Notes under the pieces: generated by a model
Database searches by the model: none
What the model was told of the DNA's origin: nothing
What the model saw: only the letters and a program-made list of their open reading frames with translations
In this document: piece after piece, positions 32,401-44,296 of the stretch
How the letters are laid out: every line of letters starts with the position of its first letter
How positions within the stretch are numbered: position 1 is the first letter of the stretch
Assembly: GCA_013368315.1 (NCBI GenBank)
Contig: JAACJM010000001.1
Location: 248,001-312,000 of the forward strand
Length of the DNA: 64,000 nt
Origin: Tetrapyrgos nigripes
Taxonomy: Eukaryota > Basidiomycota > Agaricomycetes > Agaricales > Campanellaceae
Direction of reading: 5' to 3'
Made by a program: the position numbers and the translations under genes

Positions 32401-35400
32401 CTAGGAAAAACGTCAGGACCACTTGATGAAGAAAGTTAGTTGACACGCACTGTGCGTTCTATGGCTTCTTCCTGCAAATGAACACGTTGTACCACAAATT
32501 TCCGACAATTATTCGTCAAGGCCGAGTCTTCTGGCCCGAAGGCAAGACTAGCTTTGAACTCAGTGACAGCTTCGTTCAATGCAGGAGTAGGTACGTCGTA
32601 GAACAGATAGCTAGGCTCAACAAACACGCCAAGACCTGCAGCACAGGAACATCAATATCTGGCGAACTTAGGACTAAAGAAAGCGTACATGTGTCAGAAA
32701 CCACTTGGACAGCGTCCTGTATGGATGGTTTTTCATTGTGCTGGCAACGAAGTAAAACTTGAAATAGCTCGGTGGAAAGCGTTGGCTCGGCGGCAGCATA
32801 TTTTCCAAAGGAAGGCATATTCAGTGACCACAAGGCGCCTTTCATACAGTCATCATCACCAGGTTGCAGCGCCTTGTATAATAGCGGCAGAGTACGACGC
32901 CGTACACCATCGTATACTGAGCATAAGCTTTCAAGGAGAGACTGGCTTGATCTACAATCATGTTTAGCTTGCGAGATAAGAGAGCGAAGTGATAGAGAGG
33001 AACCCACATCCGGACAAGTGGATAATGCCACATCGACCAAGACGCGACCTCGTCAATGATCTTGTCTTCCAGAGGCCCACGTATCCGGTCAAGCGAGTTC
33101 CACCGCAGACGTGCTGAATGATAGAACCTGCATAAATCAGACAAACGTCAGTAATAATCTGATTTTAACCGCGGCAATCTCACCGTGCTCTACGTATGTA
33201 GACAGCTCTCGGCCAAACTCGTTGTTTGGCATAATGCCGAGCAACATTTTTCGCCGACAAATACTGGTCTTCATTGACGAAGTAGCTAGATTTGGTTGAG
33301 AGTAAGCTCGTTGAAGAGGCTGTAAGAGCATACCTATCTCTCGAGTCTCCGTACTCCATCATATAGGTCCGAATTGATCTCAACAGTATATGTACGGCGT
33401 CGACGGTATTTTCCTCTCCTTGTTGACGAAGAGACACGGATGCGTTGTACAAAAACTCTCCATATCGCTGCCGCAGGCTGATCACCAAGAATTGGTCAAT
33501 GGGTATCATCATGACAAGGACTAGAAGATGGGCACCTGCAGATGTATTGATATCGAGGGTCAGCCGGATCTGTCAAGCAAAACCCTGCATTAAGGTCCTC
33601 TAGCATAGCAATCATTTCCGGAATTTCATTCCTGCGAACAACTTTAGTTCATAGACAGGTGGCCAACAAAGAGTCACTCACAGGATGTCGCTGGTTTTCG
33701 CAGCGGCAGAAACCCAATCTGGAGGTGGGTACAGCTTTACCAAAGTAGGTATGCCTGCGAAGGCATTCCTCACTAGAGTCAAATGGCTAAAACTCTTGTT
33801 AGATCGATGAGGCTGGTAGGAAGAAGAAAAAACCTACCGACAGAAGTCGTTTCTCCATATTGCATCACGCAAGACGCCTATTATGCATTGTGAATAGATT
33901 AGAGACACTCAAATTCGTCTTCAACAAACCTGGCTTTAGGAGATCATTAAGGGTAGCCAACGTAGGTTCTACGAGCTCTTTGAAGATCTGGAGGGTGAAA
34001 TTGATCTCTCCTTCGTCCGGAACGTGCCACGAGATCTACACGAGCCATTAGAAGAAATTTAAATACCAGGTAAATCTCGGAGACTATACCTTGATCTCAT
34101 CGGGGGAATACAATTTACCCCAATGACGATGATGATTCCATCGAAACTCTTCGATAATTTGATAAGCAAAGTGCAGGCCCAAGCACAGAGTTTTTAAACT
34201 TACCTTCACTGTTCCATTCGTCCGGATTCACAAATCGATTCTCAAGAGGATATGTATGTGTCAAAGTCAACAACATACTCGACAACAGTTTTCCCGTCCA
34301 CGAGAATCCACGCTTGGTGAAGGTTTTCTCGTGCAGATACTTCAGAAGTGACAGGAATTCCTGCTTGTATTTCAAAACCTGGTGCGCCAGAATTGAATGA
34401 CTGCGAGAAATTAAATTGAAATGACGTCTTACGGCTTTCCCATCACTGTGAAGGTGCGTGTGAGTTTGCGCGAAAGTAGGTCCAACGAAAAGCAACTCAC
34501 TTGTACACCGTTCCTCGCAGAATTGCAAGATCTGAAGTTTATATTTAGCAGATGCACACCGAAGACACACCACAATAACGTACTCCAATACAAAGTGGCA
34601 TCTGACGGAATAAGGGTTGACGAAGAGGTCGTTCGCTCAGAGCTTGCACCATTCTCAAGTTCATGTCTAATGATATTCGAACAGAAAGGAAAGAATCTAG
34701 CCAACGTTTTCTCAGGATTGGCGTTGGCGACACATTCCACCAGTTGGTGAATCGCCCGCAATCCGTTGGGCCGAACATTGGTGCTCGCATAATCGTAGAC
34801 CATGTTGAGTACAAGGTCATATAGTGATGGACTCAAGTGAACACAGATCTGATTACAAGCTCCTGCAACAGCATCCACCACTTGCACTGCACGAAAAATG
34901 TCAACGAGGCGTCAGCAAAGTAGCAGCAGAAGTTAGTCACCTTCACTGGCACCACCAGCACTTCCGTTGGGACCTTCTTCTGGAAGGTTCTCCAGCAGCT
35001 GTATGACCCGCCGAATAAAATTGGCTATCCAGTCTGCAAAGCTAGCGGTAGTATCCTTCAAAGGGCGGTTAGCTCTGACAATAACCGGTAATCGTCATCA
35101 TACCTTTAGTAGCGCGTCCTCCTCTTCATTAGAAAGCCTAGGTTCCTCATCTTGGACTGATCCGCCAAAACCATTCAGATCAAACATGGGCAAAGTCGGG
35201 CCGGGAGTGGAAGGCTGTCGAGGCGCGTAATCCAACATCTCGTTCGTTGGCGCTCCCGTCAGGTCTCCAAACTTGATGTACTGGGATATTTCAGAGAGGA
35301 ACGCAGCTGTACATAGCTATTGCGGTGATGTTAGCATATGCACTAGTATACTGCAGTAGAATTCTTACAGTCTTGGATGGATCATTCTAGGAGGAAGAAA

Positions 35401-37714
35401 GGCTGATAAGTAGCTAGGAAGGTAGCAGAATTGTGATTTCGTACCAAATCAATACCCGGAATCAGCAGCTCAAGTATTTGAATGAGATATTTAGCTCCAG
35501 GATAGTAATTCTGCCGGGACACTATAGCCGGCGCGATGGAACTTAAGGCTTTAATGCAGGCAGTAGTCCTTTGTGTCTGCAATAGTCAAGACTTGAACGA
35601 TACTTCAGAAAAGACCTTCATGGAAGAAGCCCACCTCTATTAAAGCTTCCAAAGATGGAACCGCTCGCTCAAGAAGCGGTGACAAAACAAGACCCGGTTC
35701 CATGACACTCATCGACTTCAGACAACTCTGGATGTTGGATACGACAGTGTCGCTCTCGGAGAACATGGCCAGGAGAACTACTGTCCTCAGAGATTTCACT
35801 AGCTCCCTTCTCATGAGAGGGGTCAATCGGCGATTCTGGGAAAGTCTTTAGCACTATTGGCGAGTCACCTTGAACAAACTCACCTTTGGGGTCTTACAAT
35901 CTAGCTGTTGCTCCTCATGCCAACGCTTGTTGAAGTGATATACCAGAAACTTCAAGAATGCACTAAGCTGCAAATCAGATATGTTTAGTCAGTACAAAAA
36001 AAACTCAAGCCCCGCAACCACTGATCTGAAATCGGTATACATACATCTGCAGTCCAGCCTCCAGAATTGGTCGGATGGAAGAAACCTTCGACAGACGCAA
36101 TGAGTCTAGCCAAAGAGTCCAAAGCTTTTGATCCTCCAAGATAGGTCCGATGCTTCAGTTGAGCACTCCTCCCAAGTGGAGCTGAAAGATAATCCACCAA
36201 AGTGCTGGTTTGAATGGATGGTGTGTTCATTCCAGATGGCAGAGGAGTGAACAGAGGTGTGGGGGCATTCGAAGCGGGTGAAGGCATTCCATCTGGGACC
36301 ATCGAATAGACAATGATGCGCGAGAGTGAAACTAGAACACAGAGTTAGCCAAGAGATGAATGCTGAAGAAGGCACGCACCTATTCTCCATGTAGGTTTTG
36401 GCAGTCGTCCAATTTCAAAGCCTGCCTGACTATCGGCGGACGGCCCAGTAGTTAGAGAACCAGCATCGGCAAGCGGAATTTCTGCGAGACGACAAACTTC
36501 AGCAGGCGCTAATTGGAGCCTCTATTGAGACTCACGCATTGAAGCCAGACACTTGCACATGAGCAAGTGCCATTGGTCTTCCGAGAATATCCCCACGTCC
36601 TTATAGATACCTGGCCATGCCCCATTATCTTTCATAGCATCGTCAGACCAAGCTGGTCGGTCTTCATCTTCCGACCTCGCGTCGTCCGGTAATTCAGCAA
36701 TCCTACGAGGATCGCTGATTTTAGGAGAGACATGCATTTCGGAGATCTTGGCCAAAAAATCCAGCATTCGTTCGTCATAAATATAGGAGTTTATAGCTTC
36801 CCACATCCGGAATAACATTGGAAGGTACGGTTGTGGGTGTGTAAGGGGTAGAAATGTGAGTAAATAATATTGTGACGATAGAATAGTCTATGGAAATATT
36901 CATGTCAGAGAGGGTACGAGAGATAGTCAAACAAGACGTACATCCAATTGCCCATTAATTAACGGAACGAACGTGGACAGCATCTCATTAATGGCCGCAG
37001 GATGAAAGAATTTCCTTTAGAGTCGTAGTTGAGCAATCAGCATATGCAGTCTATCACAATTCCATACCTTGCATTATCCGCAATGTATCCCATGACCCAA
37101 GAGATTTGACTAGAGAAACAAAGATGAGCTGAGGTCTCTGCAATGACGCGTACATCTTACGTGTATTCGAACTGACGACGGTTCAAGAACAAATCCTCGC
37201 TGAGGATATGATAGATAGGCTTCCAAGGCAGTCTGAGATCATCAATAGTTATTTTTTTCTTTGAGCTTGTGAGGGCCTTGAAGCCGTCTGCGCAGGTCGC
37301 TATGACTTGGGTTGGCATTCCAGGGGTTATACTAATGTGAAAGTAGATTTTCGCAATTGCTACTCGTCTGTCTTTGGGAATAGGATACTTGAGCATGTTC
37401 CAACTTGTGCAAGTCAGATACTCTGGCGAAAGAACGAAGACTACGCGTACTCACTAGGTGAGCATGCTGTCCCATTGCATCAACCCAACGTCATAATCCT
37501 GAGCCTCAACACACTGTATGATACGGCGAAGAATGAAGTCCAGCATTTCCATCATTTTTGAGTACGGCTCGATAGAATATGGCAAAGATTTAGCATAAGT
37601 CTTGAGTTTCTGCATGTAGTGGTCATCCAGATTGGTAGAGGAGGAGAGATGGTCATAAGGAAGGGAGTCTGGGTCTTCAATGCTCAGGATGGAGATGTCA
37701 GGAACCCTCATCAT
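29407..37714 (-). CDS. BLM10: Proteasome activator Blm10/PA200, HEAT-repeat cap
   Basis: A single giant cap protein that docks on the 20S proteasome ends and opens the gate; in yeast and mammals it acts in proteasome assembly, repair and histone turnover. It runs 8.3 kb on the minus strand with several dozen short introns. The start is ATG 37714 (MMRVPDISILSIEDPDS...). Family landmarks read in order: WNMLKYPIPKDRRVAIAKIY and LRLPWKPIYHILSEDLFLNR near the N-terminus, then many helical HEAT-like exons, then HAAILGITALIQSFPYTVEK and KKTHTDTWHEDQKRFDDNQL at the C-terminus. The last intron (29475-29415) splits the terminal motif: exon end TCTTATT plus the 8-nt last exon ACGCATAA (29414-29407) gives Ser-Tyr-Tyr-Ala-stop. 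The Tyr-Tyr-Ala tail is the proteasome-docking, HbYX-like end of Blm10/PA200. Internal exon edges were not all resolved. Confidence 0.92.
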
Positions 37715-38249
37715 GGTTGTTGACCGAGGGAGGAAAGAGGAAGGAGGTGTACACGCGTCTAATGTATAAGAGGAGCCTAAAATAGTGGAGCCGTCATCAA
37801 CTCAGATAGAGACCCTATATGGCCCCTCTGATCCTCCGACTTTATGAGCGCATCACCCACCGACACCTACTCAATCGCCGTTCTGTACACGACCACGATC
37901 GCCCATACCTTCTCCAGAAAAAAATGAAACAGGGAACACCTCCTTCAAATAACGCGACATTCTCCAAGCTGTGCGAGACTGGTATCAGTACCGGTGCACG
38001 CTGGTCCGTACCCCAAACCGAATATAGACCACATATCTGCTAAACTCGACGCCCTTCGGTCAATTCTTGGAGTCCTTGGAGACAGTTACAGGGCAGTAAT
38101 TCAGTAGTGCCTCGCAGTATTCCGATACTGTAGGAGAGTTTCAGTCCGTCCAAAATACTCGTCGTTATGATTGACGCTCTCGGCGTCCTATAAAACTATG
38201 AACTGGAACCAGAGGACGACCTTACATACAGCAGCCTCTTCGTCTGATA
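37715..38249. other. Divergent intergenic region, BLM10 and seven-helix gene
   Basis: About 530 bp between two divergent start codons. It must hold both promoters. A 74-codon plus frame at 37819-38043 lacks any motif and I do not call it. Confidence 0.5.
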
Positions 38250-39784
38250 ATGACCGACAAATCACTCACGGCAGCTAAACTGAGCAGTGCTAGTGATAAA
38301 CTGCTCCAAGACAGCGCTGCTGCTGTTTCAGGGTCCATTTTCTGGGGTAAGCTTCCAGTCTTTCTCTGAAGGCTGAAGGATTCTCAACCTATCTAATTCT
38401 TTCATGATCAGGTGCATACATTATACTTATGTTTATTGCTCTACGAAACCTTGAGTAGGTTTTATGTCTCCTTCAACCTCTCCATATCTGATCTCCTATC
38501 CCAAGAGTCTTCAATCAAAGGCGAAAGGAAGAGCTTACTCAGGCTCGTTTATGGTTGATCGCCACCATTACCTTGATGTTCCTCATGTCGACCACTCTAT
38601 GGGCTTTAGACCTTGCCTCCGCCATACAGCAAATTCAGATAGAACTTATATCAACAGACGGCACATTTTCCTCAAGAGTGGGCAAGTTTAGCAACATGAT
38701 GAACACAAGATATTTTGCGCAGACGGTCATGTTCACTGCAGAGGTGGGAAGGCAGCTGCAACTTATCTATGTCTCATACTCAATGGTTTTTCTCTTTTCA
38801 GATTATCATCGGCGACGCAGTGGTCGTCTGGCGGGCTTGTGCTCTATGGCATTGGAACAGGATCCTTCTCAGTGTAGCTGGAGTTTTACTGTTCAGCGCG
38901 TCTGGTCAGTTTAACGTGCAGTGAACCGTATATTCAAACGCTCACCTATAAACACAGCCCTCCTGACATTCTTCGTCGGATGTATAGGATATACGGGTTG
39001 GCATTTTTCCTCTCATGAATCACCCGTATGCGATCATGCACAACTAGCGACGTATGTGATTTCGCTAGCAACCAATGCTTGGGCTACTGGATGGGTCACT
39101 TACACTGCATGGTGAGTGCATGTTTACCAGTCTTATTTTGCTCCTTCCTGCTCTGTATCATGACATTCCTGATCCGTCGCGTACAGGAAATTCTACCGTT
39201 TCGGCGTCGAGTCCGGGTTACCACCGCAGAAAACAGGCTCTAAAGGATATCAAACCCTAATACTCATCATGGAATCTGGCTGGATATATTTGTTGATATG
39301 GGTTAGTAGCGTTCATGTCGTCTGATCTTGAAAAGTTCTGATCATCCGAATTGACTTGACTTGAGCAGGTCTCGAAAAGCTTTACATACCTTCCTCTTCA
39401 TGGCTCGCCTCACTTTGCCTCTGGAATCCTCAACTCGATAGGTAACCAAATTGCTGTGAGTTGGGCCCAAAAGGGATTTGATTGCGCGACCCCACTGTTC
39501 TGACCTTGGAACGACAGGGACTCTATCCAACAATCCTCATCATCCTTGTACACCAGAAACGTCCAGTCTGGGGTTCTCCGGATTATTCTCATCAACTAAA
39601 CCTGGGAACCATACAGGTTACCACTCATGCAAGAAACGATTTAGAGTCAAGAGTGGAGTTTGCGCCAAGGGCATCTCAAACACTGTCTGGTCAACTCGTT
39701 CAGGAACAAGAACATAGAAAGAGTTTACCTGTGATAGCACACTCTGTGGCTTCTAGCAGTGTAGAAAATATTCGAAGCAGTTAA
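38250..39784 (+). CDS. Seven-helix membrane protein, Agaricomycete orphan family
   Basis: From ATG 38250 (MTDKSLTAAKLSSASDKLLQ) through about eight exons to TAA 39782-39784. Joined exons give seven hydrophobic segments: SGSIFWGAYIILMFIALRNL, IATITLMFLMSTTLWALDLA, IIIGDAVVVWRACALWH, LLSVAGVLLFSAS plus LLTFFVGCIGYTGWHF, TYVISLATNAWATGWVTY, LILIMESGWIYLLIW, and IAGLYPTILIILVHQ. A hydrophilic Ser/Glu-rich tail follows. The layout, with GDAVVVWRACALW in helix 3 and the late ESGWIYLL helix, is that of a large family of uncharacterised membrane proteins in mushroom genomes that resemble GPCRs in topology only. Ligand and signalling role are unknown. Exon edges are approximate. Confidence 0.8.
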
Positions 39785-40053
39785 TAAAATGTATGTGCTC
39801 ACAATAGAGCGTTTCTGCAATAATATATATCAAGACTCCTTCATAAAAATAAGAATGGAATTATTGAAATGTGAAAGCAGAGTTAGTGAAAAAATGAGAG
39901 CGAATATTAGTCGGCGTACTGCGTCTTAGTAGAGTCGTTCTCTAAATATATTCCTGGCGGGTCTCAAGACTTGAAGATGATTTGCAGAGACGCTCTAATG
40001 CCAAAAACATTATACGCCGATCGATATTCCAAACGTTCGCTTAAAATTACGTG

Positions 40054-40148
40054 GTCACTTTGCCGGAGTGGTTAACGGGATCGCCTGCTATAAAAGGCAA
40101 TTGAGCGGTTGGGCTTTGCCCGCGTGTGTTCGAATCGCACAGGTGACG
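40054..40148 (+). tRNA. tRNA-Ser(GCT), copy 3, with 13-nt intron
   Basis: Identical to copy 1 (17937-18031) outside the 13-nt intron, which here is TAAAAGGCAATTG. It has the same acceptor, D, anticodon (GCT), GGGC/GCCC variable and T arms. It ends aggtgac plus discriminator G, with a T-run (catttttgg) about 25 bp downstream. Confidence 0.92.
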
Positions 40149-40500
40149 ATACTGGATTGCTGTCTCATTTTTGGCGCCTTTGAGAGAGCTCGCCCTGCAT
40201 TTTTTTTCCCGGGAGAAAAGCAATTCTTAGACAGGTAACTCTGAAGCTGTGTGTCTACTTCTTTAACTGTCTATGGAGAATTTTTTTGGTATTACAACCT
40301 TCTTCAGCTTACAGTTACAATGCATTATAAGATCTCTAGTTCTGCACCTCGTGATCTGACAAAGTTGTACCTCTATTGCCAACGTACGTTTTCTGTCTTC
40401 TCGGACAACTGGCTGCAGCCTGCAGGCAAAAAATGATCTGCAAACGTCCAGGGACTGTGCCCATTGACGTCCTGCGTCTGAGCGGACTATGACAGTCAGC
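40149..40500. other. Intergenic 3' of tRNA-Ser copy 3
   Basis: About 350 bp with homopolymer T tracts and no supported gene. Confidence 0.45.
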
Positions 40501-40909
40501 TCAAAGCAGACCAGTGTTCTTCATTGTGGCACCAGGAAGGATCATCCGAGATCTGAGCATTGCGATGATGTGTTCGATATCTGGTAGAGCATCGGATGGA
40601 GCACAATTAACCAAAGTCGCACCCACCCGCTCGTGGACAGTCATAGACAGTTTCCAATTGCGGGAGAACTTTGAGTGAAGTTGAGGTGTTACTCTCGTCG
40701 GGAACACCGACAGCCTGTAGACTTTGGCCCAAGGAGAGAAGCTAGAGGATGTTGTCGAGGACACCATCGTTATAGAGACTAAAATCCAAACCAAGCTCGA
40801 CAAGAGCGGGAGTCGCATTGAAAACTCGGAGCAAATCCTCCTCCGATGCTGATGTGAGGGGCGAACCCCTGCGAACCCTCGCCTCGTTAGACACGGCAGT
40901 CATCATCAT
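40501..40909 (-). pseudogene. Possible F-box/LRR-type relic
   Basis: From ATG 40909 the minus strand reads MTAVSNEARVRRG..., then LLRVFNATPALVELGLDFSL and YNDGVLDNIL before an in-frame TAG near 40743. The same frame continues as LLSLGQSLQAVGVPDES... and STSLKVLPQLETVYD, resembling the C-terminal leucine-rich part of mushroom F-box proteins. A second frame in the same stretch runs to 40501 (...DALPDIEHIIAMLRSRM). No F-box is present. It looks like a truncated fragment with a nonsense codon and a frame change. The family assignment is weak. Confidence 0.3.
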
Positions 40910-40999
40910 TTATTTTTTGCTATAATCTATTCCGAGAATGAAAAGGCGCATGGTGGCCGAAATGGGTGTACAAGTCGAAGTAGAAGATAAACAGACTAT

Positions 41000-41837
41000 T
41001 TATGTCGATCTTCCGGGTTCCTTTGCCCATTCACCTAAAGGTCTTCATGTCATTTGAAGCTGTGTTCGGAGGTACGGGCTACTTACCTGCAAGACGTGTT
41101 TCCTCTTCAACTGCTCTAATTTCCTCTCCAATTTCACCTTCCTTGTCCGATTTCATGGCAATCATATCCCTCCCATACACCTTGCCAAACCTCTCAACCA
41201 ATCCCGGTATCTCAGCATCAAATTGAACAGCACTTTTCGTAGCACTCTCTATAGACCCAGCTTTGACATCTGCCAAACCACATGCAACGACTTGGTCAAA
41301 CCAAGCTAATGGTTCTTTCGTGATGTTCAGTGAAAATCCATGAGTTGTGAGTCGATGTCGAACTTGGACGCCGATACTAGCAAGTTTTGTAGTAGGGGTC
41401 AAGAATACGCCAGTATTGTCAGATGGAATAGGTTCCAGGCCATGAGCTTCGCGTAGGTGACGTCCAATAGTCGTTTGCATACGACAGATATAGTCTCGTA
41501 TACCCATTGCAGGAGAGTAGCGCGAAAGGTCAAGAAGAGGGTAACCGACAATCTGGCCAGGGCCATGGTAGGTGAGCTCTCCTCCTCTATTGGTCCTGAC
41601 AAAGTCTGCACCGATACCTATGAGCCGCGTTCGTTCATCGGAAACAGCGTCTTCGGTTTGTCTTCTGCCAGCGGTGTAGACCGGACGATGCTGAAGAAGA
41701 AGAAGTATGTCTTTGTGGGAGTAGTTGAGTTTTCGCTGAGCTAGTTGGAGGGCGTGTAGTTTTTCTTGTAAAGCCAAGGTCCTTGCGTAGGGCAGGGGCA
41801 AAGGAAAGTAGTGGTAGAAGATTGGAGGAAGGCTCAT
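41000..41837 (-). CDS. LIPB: Lipoyl(octanoyl) transferase
   Basis: It transfers octanoate from acyl-carrier protein to lipoyl domains in mitochondria, the first step of lipoate synthesis for pyruvate and 2-oxoglutarate dehydrogenases and the glycine cleavage system. From ATG 41837 (MSLPPIFYHYFPLPLPYART) the product has the family motifs RGGELTYHGPGQIVGYPLLD, TKLASIGVQVRHRLTTHGFS with the catalytic Lys, and VVACGLADVKAGSIES with the acyl-accepting Cys. The simple frame stops at 41079. A good donor (gtaagt, intron 41086-41035) joins a 35-nt last exon that ends GEWAKEPGRST at TAA 41002-41000, giving 261 residues, and I prefer this. The frame is open upstream of 41837 to about 41999 without an ATG, so a spliced targeting peptide is possible. 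It is divergent from another mitochondrial-looking gene. Confidence 0.9.
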
Positions 41838-42087
41838 TTGATATTTGTCAGCGCGCTGAACTTGAACTGGACATCCCTCCTCCCGACTATCTTCATCTCC
41901 GTCTGTTGGACCCACTGACGAACGAACACCGACGATGCACGAACTGACGCAATCAACGCAAAGTAGATCCAATTTGGAGTGAATTACTGGAAACAGCAAG
42001 CATCATTGATGACGTCGTTCAACAACCCTCTCCTACTACTTAAGCCACCGATGCTTTTCTACCTTCTTTAATTCTCAACCAACAATC
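41838..42087. promoter_or_regulatory. Shared 250-bp region between LIPB and a small mitochondrial-protein gene
   Basis: The start codons of LIPB (-) and the small gene at 42088 (+) lie 250 bp apart. A pyrimidine-rich stretch (cttttctaccttctttaatt) lies just before the plus-strand start. Both products look mitochondrial, which would fit co-regulation, but I see no specific binding site. Confidence 0.35.
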
Positions 42088-42555
42088 ATGTATCGCTCAG
42101 CTATCCGCCCTCTCGTTGCTTCCTCAACTCGCTCCCTACATTCATCTCCCGTCTCTCGGAAGACAGTCAAAGAGACAGTCGCCGACGCCGCTGACACTGT
42201 GAGTAGCCTCGTCAACGACTATTGCTACTGTTTTTGACAGACAATACCTCTAGGTCAACAAAAAAGTCGGCAAAGGGCTAGCATCTGCTATAGATAAAGG
42301 CGAGGCCGCAACCGGTGCAACGAAAGACGCATTAGGTGTGTTCAATGTTCAATCCTTCACCATACATCTCTAAACCCTTTGAGCAGGTTCCGGTGCTGAA
42401 ACCGCGAAACAAAAAGGAGCAGAAGCAGGACAGAAGGCCAACCAGGTATGATGGACAATTGACTGCATGTATGCACCTCGCTTATCGTTTCTATGCAGGC
42501 CGCTGCAGGTGCAAGGGAAGCTAAACAGTCCTTTGAGAAGGAAGTGAAGAAGTAA
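42088..42555 (+). CDS. Small Ala/Lys-rich protein with mitochondrial presequence, LEA-like
   Basis: Four exons (42088-42198, 42254-42335, 42387-42445, 42499-42555) total 309 nt (102 residues). Residues 1-30 (MYRSAIRPLVASSTRSLHSS...) are basic and Ser-rich with no acids, typical of a matrix presequence. The rest is amphipathic with repeating Ala/Lys/Glu/Gly (TVKETVADAADT, KVGKGLASAIDKGEAATGAT, GAEAGQKANQAAAGAREAKQ). This resembles 11-mer LEA or YjdJ-like stress proteins that fold into helices on drying or at membranes; the function is not established here. The frame is intact across all three introns. Confidence 0.75.
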
Positions 42556-42799
42556 ACTTGTCGAAACGCATTGTCCTGCATTGTACTTTATTTTATTCAA
42601 CGTATCGCATTTCAGCATCTTGACTTGACTATCATCGAAGGAATATGAGCAGAAAACAAAGCTGATATTTCAGTCCCGTACAGACTATTGACGCTTTTAT
42701 CTACTCTATCAAAAACTGCTCAAAACTGTGTCCAGCCATATCAGAGATAATCCCTAAAACCAGTTGAGCTGCGCACAGAAAAGGAACAGTAGAAACGAC

Positions 42800-44296
42800 C
42801 TACGCAATATCCATAGGCATTTCATCAATCTGAGTGCTGTAGAACTCTGCAAGTATTCGCCGTCAGTTCAGGCCAACAGACAACACGCTCGTACTCACTC
42901 ATAATAGCATTCAAACTCTCAATATCACCGGTAGTCACAAAATTGATAGCGACTCCTTTACGACCGAATCTCCCTCCACGTCCAATACGGTGCAGGTAAT
43001 TCTCCCTGTTTGCGACCGTAGGCATATCGTAATTGACAACGAGAGAGACTTGTTGAACGTCGATACCTCGAGCGAGGAGGTCAGTACTGATCAACACGCG
43101 TGTGGCCCCGGTATGGAACTGCTTCAAGATAGCAGAGCGTTCAGCTTGAGGCATCTCGCCATGCTGCACACAGGTGTGCACAATGAGTATATGATATAGA
43201 GGTGAAAGGTACAAGCCAAAGCACACTCACCATAGCCGAAACGGTAAACTCCCTCTCCTCCATCTTCGCCATCAACCAATCAACCTTTCTCCTGCTGTTC
43301 ACAAAAATCACACTCTGCGCGACCGAAATCGTATCATAGAGATCACAGAGCGTATCCAACTTCCACTCCTCCTTCTCGACAGCAACATAAAACTGCCTAA
43401 TCCCCTCCAACGTCAATTCATCCTTCTTCACCAAAATCCTCGTAACAGGATCCCTCATAAACTTTGTCGAAAGCTCCAAAACCTCGCTAGGCATCGTCGC
43501 AGAGAACAAAGCGACCTGTAAATCTTGGTTTGGAGGAATCAACTGAAAGATCTCGTAAATCTGGTCTTTGAACCCCTTTGAAAGCATATCATCTGCTTCG
43601 TCCATACAGAGGACACGGAGGTTATCGACTTTAAGGGCACCACGTTTGATCATGTCGATGAGACGACCGGGGGTGGCTACGACGATTTGGATGCCAACTC
43701 CTCCTTGCTGGCGAGCTGAGGCGAGTTGGGCCATTTGTTCGCGAATGTTGGTTCCTCCGACGAGAGCAAGGGAGGTGATGTCGTCGAGGTAATCACCGAG
43801 AGCAGTGACGACTCGGTTGATCTGGACGGCGAGCTCGCGAGTAGGAGCGAGAATGATGGCTTGTGGGGATTTGGACGGAGAGTCCGAGCCCAAAGTGGCG
43901 AGACGTTGGAGGATTCCAACGGAGAAAGTAGCGGTTTTGCCAGTACCGGATTGCGCTTGGGCGATAACGTCGCTACCGTTCACCACAGGAATGATAGCGC
44001 GTTGCTGGATGGCTGAAGGACGTTCAAAGCCATATGCATAAATTCCGCGTAAAATTCTGGGATCCAAGTTCATGTCATCGAAGCTAAGTGTTTATTGAAG
44101 GAATTAGAGATGGAAGAGGAATTTTCAGTGTTAGGCAACGTACTTGTCAATCACTTGGTCCCAGTTGGATTGGATAGTGGTTACGTCGTCGGCATTCTGA
44201 GTATTTTCTTCACTGACAACGCAAACGAGTCAGAATCAAAAGCCAGTTTCCGCCTGAACAGAGCTATCAAATGGCGCTGAGCACTCACACTTTCAT
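42800..44296 (-). CDS. TIF1: Translation initiation factor eIF4A, DEAD-box RNA helicase
   Basis: The ATP-dependent RNA helicase of eIF4F that unwinds 5' UTRs. It reads from ATG 44296; the first coding exon is only 8 bp (ATGAAAGT, 44296-44289). The next gives [20 protein letters not shown], then [20 protein letters not shown]. Helicase motifs in order: Q motif ([12 protein letters not shown]), [22 protein letters not shown] ([10 protein letters not shown]), [19 protein letters not shown] and [13 protein letters not shown]. The last exon gives [14 protein letters not shown] before TAG 42802-42800, the eIF4A C-terminus. It is full length for the family (about 400 residues). The high conservation makes the call near certain. 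Confidence 0.97.

Noticed and set aside
37819..38043. 74-codon plus-strand frame upstream of the seven-helix gene
   Set aside because: No motif, no splice support, and it lies in the divergent promoter region.
43568..44041. Plus-strand frames opposite eIF4A
   Set aside because: Antisense shadows of a highly conserved coding sequence.
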